A stretch of 41,805 nucleotides of DNA from Bacteroidota bacterium. GTDB taxonomy: Bacteria > Bacteroidota > Bacteroidia > Chitinophagales > Chitinophagaceae. The notes under the pieces are model-generated. The model saw only the letters and a list, made by a program, of their open reading frames with translations. It ran no database searches and had not been told where the DNA came from. The DNA lies in NCBI GenBank assembly GCA_030706685.1, contig JAUZOA010000042.1, forward strand, positions 1 to 41,805, written 5' to 3'. Shown here one piece after another: positions 36,215 through 41,805 of the stretch (the first letter of the stretch is position 1; each line of letters begins with the position of its first letter). A program made the position numbers and the translations under genes.

Positions 36215-36385
36215 ACCGGGTGAGAAGTAGAATGATTAAAGAGGAAAACTAAATAAAATGGCCAGGTGATTTATTTACGGGTACAAAATATACGGACCCT
36301 TGATGATAAAAGTTTAGCAGTGGTCAAGTTTGAAAATTGGCCATCACCAGTTTGTTTTGACAACCTGTAAGCCGGGACCGGAACC

Positions 36386-37417
36386 CTATTTACTTGTTGA
36401 AGAATTTTGCAATTTCCTGTAAAGAAAAAAACCTGCAGGTATCGGTAGCCAGAATGACAATGCCCGGTACAATAATGTGACAACTGCGGCCACAGCAACC
36501 GGTACCCCAAGATGCACATAGAAGAAGGTCATACTCCCTTCATAGAGGATCAGTGCTCCCGGGGTAAACGGTAATAAAGAAATAATTTTTGCCAGGACTA
36601 ACCCCACCAACGCGGAGAGAAATAACACCGGCACGCCAAGCCCGTGAAAGAGCGCGTACAAAGTGAGTGAATCGCAAAGAAAAATGCAAATGTGAAGAAG
36701 AATCGTTTTGATAACGATGGGGGTATGCTCTGCATAAATGCGCCACGGATTTTTAATGCTGTCAAAATGAATCTTTTCAAATTGGCTGATACTTTTTTTC
36801 AGGAACCGGATGCGTGACAGCTTTTTGAGCAATAAAACGATTGTCTTGCCTCTCCCCAGCAACCCAATAAGTAATGCAAAAAATACAAAGGCGCCGATTC
36901 CGCCTAAAAAAATGAAGAAGAAATATATCGGTATCCCTCTCCAGAATAAACAAATGAAAAGAAGGATGAGAATAATGCAAACAACAGCCGTATAGAATGT
37001 GAGCAATTCAAGCAATAGTAAAGAATAAGCACGGTGCTCAGTGACCCCTCTCTTCTTCAGAAAATTAAAAAAGTAGATATTGCCACTTAGCTTGACGCTC
37101 GGAACAGTTTGGTTAATGAAGAGTGTCACAATACTGGCCTGGAATAATTGTTTAATCGGAATGGAAGATTTTGGCTCAAAGGTTCGCAGTAAGCCACGGA
37201 CGATAATTGAGTTGAAAAGATAGGTTCCCAACTGCGCAGCTAACGCAACAGCAAGCCAGGCAGGGTTAACTTTTATAAAGAGCGTTATATCATCCCTGAT
37301 TTCAGCAAAGTAATAAATAACGAAGGCAAAAATCAGGATCACTAAAATATAGAAAAATAACTTTGCTTTTGAGAAGGTTAATCCTTGCTCTTTTGGCAGC
37401 ATCTCTTTGGTTTCCAT
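36386..37417 (-). CDS. Flippase-like integral membrane protein (LPG synthase transmembrane region, UPF0104)
   Basis: A 343-residue inner-membrane protein with about eight helices and no soluble catalytic domain. It matches the lysylphosphatidylglycerol synthase TM region / YbhN family: NPAWLAVALAAQLGTYLFNSIIVRGLLRTF, LFINQTVPSVKLSGNIYFFNFLKKRGV, and LLPFTPGALILYEGSMTFFYVHLGVPVAVAAVVTLLYRALSFWLPIPAGFFLYRK. The family is thought to move lipids or lipid-linked compounds across the membrane. It is convergent with the decarboxylase gene and has repeat element B 156 bp upstream of its ATG. A half-copy of the GTAGTG-type terminus lies just behind its stop (about 36316-36340). Confidence 0.88.
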   Translation of the reverse strand: METKEMLPKEQGLTFSKAKLFFYILVILIFAFVIYYFAEIRDDITLFIKVNPAWLAVALAAQLGTYLFNSIIVRGLLRTFEPKSSIPIKQLFQASIVTLFINQTVPSVKLSGNIYFFNFLKKRGVTEHRAYSLLLLELLTFYTAVVCIILILLFICLFWRGIPIYFFFIFLGGIGAFVFFALLIGLLGRGKTIVLLLKKLSRIRFLKKSISQFEKIHFDSIKNPWRIYAEHTPIVIKTILLHICIFLCDSLTLYALFHGLGVPVLFLSALVGLVLAKIISLLPFTPGALILYEGSMTFFYVHLGVPVAVAAVVTLLYRALSFWLPIPAGFFLYRKLQNSSTSK

Positions 37418-37573
37418 TGTAAATTATTAGCAAAATTGGGACGGAAAGGTAGGCAACTTTACAAACAGTGATTTTTTCTAAACCATAAAGAGCCAAAATG
37501 ATCACTGAACCTGCCAGCTTCAATCTGCCAATCTCCTCTTTCAAAAGCTGGCTCCCGGCGTTGGCGCCTGTAT

Positions 37574-38056
37574 CACAACTGTTCGGAAGATTATAGTAAA
37601 CAGGAGTAATGAATAAAGAAAAATAAGAAACCCATGTATTTATCATTGCACATAAGACCAATATTGCTGTAAGAATACAGCTAAAACCATTCAGGACTTA
37701 TTTCCTTTTCATAGCCCACTGTTTGAATCCTACTGTCAGGGCACAAATAATAGGTCAGTCACGTTGCTCCGTAGGAGCATCCTGTTTATAGAAACCGAAC
37801 ATATTAATGCGCCCAGGCTCCATAGGAGCTTCCTGTAATAAAACAGTTGTACAGGAGGCTCCTACGGGGCCACGCTATCTTATTTGATAGATCGTTATAA
37901 ACAGGGTGCTCCTACGGAGCTTGGTATCTATAAAAAGTAGTGTCCTGACAGTAGGATTCAAACAGTGGACTATGAAAAAAAAGATTACCCGGTAATCGTT
38001 TTAACGATTTCAAGGTATTGGCCGGAGATGATGATAATCTTCAAAACAGTTGCGGT
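37574..38056. repeat. Long palindromic element, copy B (shared arms, nested core)
   Basis: About 483 bp, non-coding, between the flippase-like and SDR genes. Outer ends CACAACTGTTCGGAAGATTAT and ATAATCTTCAAAACAGTTG are inverted repeats. A second, longer pair lies inside (37706-37744 and 37940-37977; CATAGCCCACTGTTTGAATC against its complement). Left and right arms match copy A at 25824-26510; the middles of the two arms are not complementary to each other. The right arm carries two overlapping hairpins, GATTACC-C-GGTAATC (37983-37997) and AATCGTT-TT-AACGATT (37995-38010), both identical in copy A. The remaining 791-bp gap outside it has no gene. Confidence 0.78.
37764..37922. repeat. Nested GCTCCGTAGGAGC palindromes inside copy B
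   Basis: Core of copy B. TTGCTCCGTAGGAGCATCCT (from 37764) pairs with TGCTCCTACGGAGC (to 37920), both followed inward by TGTTTATA / TATAAACA. Inside that, GGCTCCATAGGAGCTTCCTG (from 37816) pairs with CAGGAGGCTCCTACGGGGCC (to 37871). A short CTATC-N6-GATAG hairpin sits between. From memory, GCTCCGTAGGAGC-type repeats are frequent in Bacteroidota intergenic DNA; here one is inserted in another palindrome. Confidence 0.75.
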
Positions 38057-38187
38057 GTCTGCCAAACCTATGCTTTGCGGTGATATAAAAACGGATATTA
38101 GAGTCTCTTGTACGGTTATTCATGCCTTAGTGTCAAACATCAAATAGCCTGATGATTGCAGTCATTATTCAGCGCATAATGATCCTC

Positions 38188-38195
38188 TATATTTG
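38188..38195 (+). promoter_or_regulatory. Candidate -7 element of the SDR gene
   Basis: TATATTTG, an exact TAnnTTTG match, 13 bp before the SDR ATG at 38209. The leader would be very short (about 8 nt). No TTG at normal distance. Confidence 0.4.
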
Positions 38196-38208
38196 AAAAA
38201 ACAAAAGA

Positions 38209-38976
38209 ATGAAAAGGCTGGATAATAAAGTAGCCATTATAACCGGGGCAGCTTCCGGTCTTGGCAGGGCAATTACAATGCTTTATACGGCAGAAGGCGC
38301 GAAAGTTGTGGCAGCAGATATTAATGAGAAAGCGCTAGGCGTGTTAAAAGATGAAGTCACAGCAAAGAGCGGCACTATAACTATTGTTGTTGCAAATATG
38401 GCTAAAGCGGATGATATTGAAAATATGGTTAAAACAACTGTTGATACCTATGGAACCGTGGATATCCTGGTAAACAATGCCGGCATCATGGATGATTTTA
38501 GCCCGGTTGCCAATGTTACGGACCTCATGTGGGATCGGGTTATGGCCATCAACCTGAACGGGCCTTGTAAAGCCATGCGCAGTGTATTAAAAATTATGCT
38601 TGAAAAAAAATACGGTATTATCATCAATATTGCTTCCATAGGCGGGTTGCAGGGAGCAAGAGCCGGAGCAGCCTATACAGCCAGTAAGCATGCTATCATC
38701 GGGCTTACAAAAAATACAGGTTATATATATGCCAAATCCGGCATTCGTTGTAATGCTATAGCGCCCGGAGCGATGGATACCAATATCAGCGCTACAATTG
38801 ATTTTACTAAAATATCCGCATTGGCAAATGAAAGAATAATGCCCGGCATGGTTTTAAATCCAAGGTCATCAAATCCTGCGGAGGTCGCTAATATCGCGCT
38901 CTTCCTCGCTTCGGATGAAGCAAGCTTTATAAACGGGGCGGTGATAACGGCAGACGGTGGATGGACTGCTTACTGA
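38209..38976 (+). CDS. Short-chain dehydrogenase/reductase (classical SDR)
   Basis: A 255-residue classical SDR. Cofactor motif TGAASGLG (12-19), Asp37 at the end of strand 2 (VVAADIN), which favours NAD(H) over NADP(H), NNAG at 89-92, Asn114, catalytic Ser143 (IASIGG), Tyr156 and Lys160 in YTASK, and the C-terminal INGAVITADGGWTAY. Complete and of normal length. Probably cytoplasmic, acting on an alcohol/ketone of unknown type; relatives are often labelled glucose 1-dehydrogenase or 3-oxoacyl-ACP reductase. It stands alone, downstream of element B and upstream of the first direct repeat (39063). Confidence 0.93.
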   Translation: MKRLDNKVAIITGAASGLGRAITMLYTAEGAKVVAADINEKALGVLKDEVTAKSGTITIVVANMAKADDIENMVKTTVDTYGTVDILVNNAGIMDDFSPVANVTDLMWDRVMAINLNGPCKAMRSVLKIMLEKKYGIIINIASIGGLQGARAGAAYTASKHAIIGLTKNTGYIYAKSGIRCNAIAPGAMDTNISATIDFTKISALANERIMPGMVLNPRSSNPAEVANIALFLASDEASFINGAVITADGGWTAY

Positions 38977-39062
38977 TAAGAAGCGGGTAATTAATAAAAA
39001 CTACATCAGATCAATGCCAATAAACGGCCATTAAAAACATTATTAAATAGAATTTTTACTCC

Positions 39063-39261
39063 ATTGGTTGTCGTTTCCCGCTAAATGGATGCAGATTAAT
39101 CTTAGAGAAAATAAGGGAGCACCAATGACGATCCGCAGGTAGCTCTGATACGCGTAGCTGTCAAAAAAGAAAATCGTTATACTTCGTTTGTTGGTACTCG
39201 CTTACAGTCCATAATTCTGCAAAATGCGTTAGACTTAACGGAAAACATCAAAGGTGTAAAG
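39063..39261 (+). repeat. Direct repeat R1 (three-copy family)
   Basis: First of three same-orientation copies (R2 at 39967, R3 at 41487). Shared blocks: GTTTCCCGCTAAATGGAT, then AATCTTAG-GAAAATAAGGGA, then GCTC-GATAC-C-TAG near +70, then TCAAAA-GAAAATCGTTATACTT, and, in R1 and R2, TTACAGTCC-TAATTCTGCAAAATGC. R1 and R2 both run about 199 bp. It lies in the gap of about 390 bp between the SDR gene and the 163-residue gene; the first 80 bp of that gap show nothing. Confidence 0.7.
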
Positions 39262-39378
39262 CTAAACAATCCCGCTTCTTCATCTAATTGTCTAAGTATT
39301 TCTGTAACACCAAATTTCATGAAAGTTGTAATAGCCTATCCGCCAACAGTACTGTATGTTAGCAGCAGTCATAGTTGA
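39115..39378 (+). pseudogene. Possible gene remnant overlapping R1, no start codon
   Basis: An open frame of about 87 codons follows the TAA at 39112-39114 without an ATG near its start. It reads DDPQVALIRVAVKKENRY early and ends at a TGA (39376-39378) that overlaps the 3' end of the opposite gene by 10 bp. The same frame in R2 reads FAPIHIAIKKGNRN after an in-frame TAG, then LQSLILQNALDL, and in R3 VAPIRIIIKMENRYTLFASK. Similarity at the protein level across copies hints at a decayed coding segment, but chance cannot be excluded. No family recognised. Confidence 0.25.
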
Positions 39379-39860
39379 CATGTAACTTCCTTTACCGATA
39401 TAAACTTAAATCGCATCTGTCCTCTTTTGATAATCTTTCTTACGATTATTTGTGTATCGCAGGGTTGTCCTTCGCCATAAAGATTAGTTATAGACCAAAG
39501 TAATTTTACGTCATCAATCCTACGAACTGTTCTTTGTGATAAATACACTAAATGTTTAATCTTACATTCCTGGAAATACTTTAAAAGAGAATCGTGAACG
39601 AAGAATTCAGGCACAACTGCGGTTAATTTTCTGCATATAGAATCAAGACAGCCGGGATTTTCTATAAATAATTGAGAGAAGTCGTCGGCGAATACATTGC
39701 TTATAGCAACCATCGAGGAGTCGTTTGTAAAATAAGTAATATTATCATATCCGCCGGAAAGTTTCAGTCTCTTAATGGCTGTGTTTGTCAAGACCGACCA
39801 CTTCTGTCCATGAGAATAGTGGGAAAGAAAAAGGCTAAGAATAATAGTGAGATGTTTCAT
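39369..39860 (-). CDS. Small secreted protein, unknown function
   Basis: A 163-residue protein with a signal peptide (MKHLTIILSLFLSHYSHG, cleavage near Gln19). The mature part has three cysteines (ENPGCLDSICRKL, FQECKIKH, GQPCDTQ), an acidic middle and a basic C terminus (RKIIKRGQMRFKFISVKEVTCQL). I do not recognise the family and see no catalytic motif. It is the only gene in the segment between repeats R1 and R2, read in the opposite direction to those repeats. Codon use looks AT-richer than that of the 1-20 kb genes, which would fit recent acquisition. Confidence 0.55.
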   Translation of the reverse strand: MKHLTIILSLFLSHYSHGQKWSVLTNTAIKRLKLSGGYDNITYFTNDSSMVAISNVFADDFSQLFIENPGCLDSICRKLTAVVPEFFVHDSLLKYFQECKIKHLVYLSQRTVRRIDDVKLLWSITNLYGEGQPCDTQIIVRKIIKRGQMRFKFISVKEVTCQL

Positions 39861-39966
39861 GATTTCCGCTCACACATAAATATACGATACTAATACGGCA
39901 TTCTGCAAACATAACTCTGATGCTGGCCAATAGATTTGCATTCGCAGAAATTACTGCAATTACACC

Positions 39967-40166
39967 ATCGGTTGGTGTTTCCCACAAAATGGATAGCAGA
40001 TCAATCTTAGGGAAAATAAGGGATCACTAGCGATGATCAATAGTTCGCTCCGATACACATAGCTATCAAAAAGGGAAACCGCAATATTTCGTCTATTGCT
40101 GCTCTCTTACAGTCCTTAATTCTGCAAAATGCATTAGACCTGATGGTCGACCCCAAAGGCGTGAAA
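39967..40166 (+). repeat. Direct repeat R2 (three-copy family)
   Basis: Second copy, about 904 bp downstream of R1. It shares the GTTTCCC...AAATGGATAGCAG start, the ATCTTAGGGAAAATAAGGGA block and the TTACAGTCC...TTCTGCAAAATGCATTAGAC end with R1. It differs by an in-frame TAG and several substitutions, so R1 and R2 are diverged, not recent duplicates. It is the first part of the 651-bp gap before the lipoprotein gene. Confidence 0.7.
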
Positions 40167-40511
40167 ATTCCTGCCTGTTAAAAAAAATCTAACAGATTGT
40201 TGCGCGGTTGTTAAGCACATTTTTATATTATTTATGTAACCCAACCATAATTTATTTTTACTAATCTTTAAGATAAGCCACGCTACACCTTCACCATAAC
40301 CAAATTTCGGGATTGGGGATTCTCAGAATGCTGAGGCCGGGTTTTCAATAAATTTTTATTTGAAACCAGGTCATTTGGCCTGCCATTCCAATGACTACTG
40401 CTTCATGAAAAGACAGGTAATTTTAGATTTAGATACATTTTAAAATAAAATAGCATGAAACAACTTTAAAGACAAACGGAACAACAACTTTTTACGTAAA
40501 AACTTTAAAAA
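40167..40511. other. AT-rich spacer before the lipoprotein gene
   Basis: No gene is seen. One imperfect inverted repeat, GGTTTTCAATAAA (from 40340) against TTTATTTGAAACC (to 40367), could form a hairpin. TACATTTT near 40433 is a poor TAnnTTTG match; the leader immediately before the ATG at 40512 is almost all A, T and C. Confidence 0.4.
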
Positions 40512-41408
40512 ATGAAAAAGACGATCTTGGGTTTAGGGATTTTTGTAACGGGAGCAATGGTTTCCTGCAAAAAGGACAATTCTGCCGGTACGGCCGGGTC
40601 AGCCGCTATTCAGCAAGCGGCGGTCCAACAAAGGGCCATAGCCATAGCGGCCAGCACTACAACGGCGGGTGATTCCATATATGTAATACATACCTGCGGG
40701 ACCGGAGATAAGCTGTCCGCGGTAGATTTCAGCGCCCTTCCCTCCACGGTAACCGATTACCTGGGTACCAACTATGCTGGTTATACGGCCGTAAAGGCTT
40801 TTGACATTAACAATAGCGCCGGAACATTGAACGGCTATATTGCTATTATTCAATATAACGGCAACCCTGTTGGAATTAAATTTGATGCGTCAGGAAATTT
40901 CGTGGAAGTATTGGAACAGCGGGAGGGGCGCGATTTACTTGGGTCCGGGTGGCACCATGGAGGATGCTTTGATAACAGGGATGCGGCGCATAGGGACACG
41001 ATAGCGATAAGCTCGTTGCCTGCTGCCATACAAACTTATCTTGCTACGAACTACCCGCAGGATACCCTGTTGCATGCGTTTATAAAAAGAAACGGTGATT
41101 ATATAGTTATAAGTACGAATAATGGGTTATTTGCAACGATATTCACCTCTTCAGGTTCATTTATTACCCATGTTCCGCTAGCCGCGCACAATGGCCAGGT
41201 TGTGTCAATAGATGCCAACGCGCTCCCCGGGGCTGTTACGAACTACTTGACGGCAACCTACCCGGGATATGTATTTGAAAAAGCGTTTTCATATATGCAA
41301 AACGGTTTGGTGAAAGATTATTTGGTGATTATCGACTCCAACAATACCAAATACGGTTTACTATTCGATGCGACCGGTACTTTTATTGGGGTAAAAGTAA
41401 TCAGGTAA
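40512..41408 (+). CDS. Lipoprotein with three PepSY-like repeats
   Basis: A 298-residue protein with lipoprotein signal MKKTILGLGIFVTGAMVSC, lipidated Cys19 followed by KKD, typical of Bacteroidota. After an Ala/Thr/Gln-rich spacer (22-60) come three repeats of about 65 residues (69-135, 163-222, 229-298). Each opens 'xIDxxALPxxVxxYLxxxYPxY' (SAVDFSALPSTVTDYLGTNY, IAISSLPAAIQTYLATNY, VSIDANALPGAVTNYLTATY), continues through a short strand pair and ends 'F-D-A-S/T-G-x-F' (FDASGNFVEV, FTSSGSFITH, FDATGTFIGV). This matches the PepSY-like / DUF2874-type fold of periplasmic Bacteroidota proteins. Role unknown. Flanked by R2 and R3 and followed by a strong terminator. Confidence 0.82.
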   Translation: MKKTILGLGIFVTGAMVSCKKDNSAGTAGSAAIQQAAVQQRAIAIAASTTTAGDSIYVIHTCGTGDKLSAVDFSALPSTVTDYLGTNYAGYTAVKAFDINNSAGTLNGYIAIIQYNGNPVGIKFDASGNFVEVLEQREGRDLLGSGWHHGGCFDNRDAAHRDTIAISSLPAAIQTYLATNYPQDTLLHAFIKRNGDYIVISTNNGLFATIFTSSGSFITHVPLAAHNGQVVSIDANALPGAVTNYLTATYPGYVFEKAFSYMQNGLVKDYLVIIDSNNTKYGLLFDATGTFIGVKVIR

Positions 41409-41433
41409 CATTTTTTGAAGTTAGTGAAGTTTG

Positions 41434-41465
41434 AAGCCGCTGCCTTTGCAGGTAGCGGCTTTTTT
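41434..41465 (+). terminator. Rho-independent terminator of the lipoprotein gene
   Basis: AAGCCGCTGCC then TTTGCA then GGTAGCGGCTT forms a stem of about 11 bp with one wobble, followed by a run of T. It starts 26 bp after the stop codon at 41408. Confidence 0.9.
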
Positions 41466-41486
41466 ATGCGCGAAACATTACGACAG

Positions 41487-41615
41487 CGTTGTTGTTTCCC
41501 GCTAAATGGATAGCAGATCAATCTTAGGGAAAATAAGCAAGTACCCACGCTTATTTGTCCGTCGCTCCGATACGCATAATTATCAAAATGGAAAATCGTT
41601 ATACTTTGTTTGCTA
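41487..41615 (+). repeat. Direct repeat R3 (three-copy family, shortened)
   Basis: Third copy, directly behind the terminator. It carries the GTTTCCCGCTAAATGGATAG block identical to the R1/R2 consensus, ATCTTAGGGAAAATAAG, CGCTCCGATACGCAT and TCAAAATGGAAAATCGTTAT, then diverges at about 41616, before the block shared by R1 and R2. The remaining 190 bp to the window end hold no gene I can support. Confidence 0.65.
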
Positions 41616-41805
41616 GTAAGTATATATTTTTCAGCCTCCAAAGGAGTCCTTTGGACAGCATAGCCCCGCCTGTAACAGCTAGTCCTTACCCAAATTTACC
41701 AATTACTGCTTGCGGAATAATTATGTCTGAAAAATGAGACCTGTTGTGGTTTTCGTCAGGCTTTGCACTAGGTAGAGTCTGTGTTACTTTCTTTTCTTAA
41801 AAAAA

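Noticed and set aside
37302-37661. Minus-strand frame upstream of the flippase gene containing DTGANAGSQLLKEEIGRLKLAG, which looks coding-like
   Set aside because: It runs from inside repeat element B into the flippase gene in another frame; too short to support a gene remnant.
37965-38147. Small plus-strand frame crossing the right end of element B
   Set aside because: Most of it is repeat-arm sequence; the copy in element A does not keep the frame.
41555-41737. 60-codon frame starting with TTG at the end of the window
   Set aside because: Begins in repeat R3, no ATG, no family resemblance; likely chance.

Overview
The window reads as chromosomal DNA of a Bacteroidota, most likely a Chitinophagaceae-type soil or water bacterium. 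Evidence: a type IX secretion pair (a giant PKD protein with a gliding-motility C-terminal domain next to a PorP/SprF protein), a lipoprotein starting with the typical CKKD pattern, Bacteroidota-style promoters (TTG / TAnnTTTG), weak ribosome binding sites, and many DUF families typical of this phylum. No RNA gene, CRISPR array, phage or intact transposase was seen.

Left half (1-20 kb) is compact and mostly on the minus strand. It holds the start of an O-methyltransferase, a Na+/solute symporter, a LOG-family nucleotide hydrolase, an outer-membrane barrel protein, a GlcD-type FAD oxidoreductase, the SprF/PKD pair, recG with a membrane glycosyltransferase, and a divergent WecA-like phospho-sugar transferase. 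A three-gene redox cluster follows: an ApbE-DUF2271 fusion, a PepSY membrane protein and a secreted triple-repeat protein. Then come a secreted acetamidase/formamidase-like protein and a DUF2911 protein.

The middle and right (20-38 kb) look accessory. They hold three AraC-type regulators, an NTF2/DUF1348 protein, an AhpD-like protein, a SAM methyltransferase, two different group II PLP decarboxylases, a complete RND efflux operon (TolC, permease, lipoprotein adaptor), a flippase-like membrane protein and an SDR dehydrogenase. Most gene boundaries here carry palindromic, non-coding MITE-like elements, several sharing a GTAGTG... terminus. Two larger elements (25824-26510 and 37574-38056) share both arms but have unrelated cores.

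The last 3 kb (39.0-41.8 kb) holds two small secreted-protein genes, one a lipoprotein with three PepSY-like repeats. They are separated and bracketed by three directly oriented, diverged copies of a repeat of about 130-200 bp. I found no recognised transposase or recombinase there, so this arrangement and the paired-arm elements are the best candidates for something undescribed. All assignments come from reading the sequence and recalled family knowledge; no search was run.
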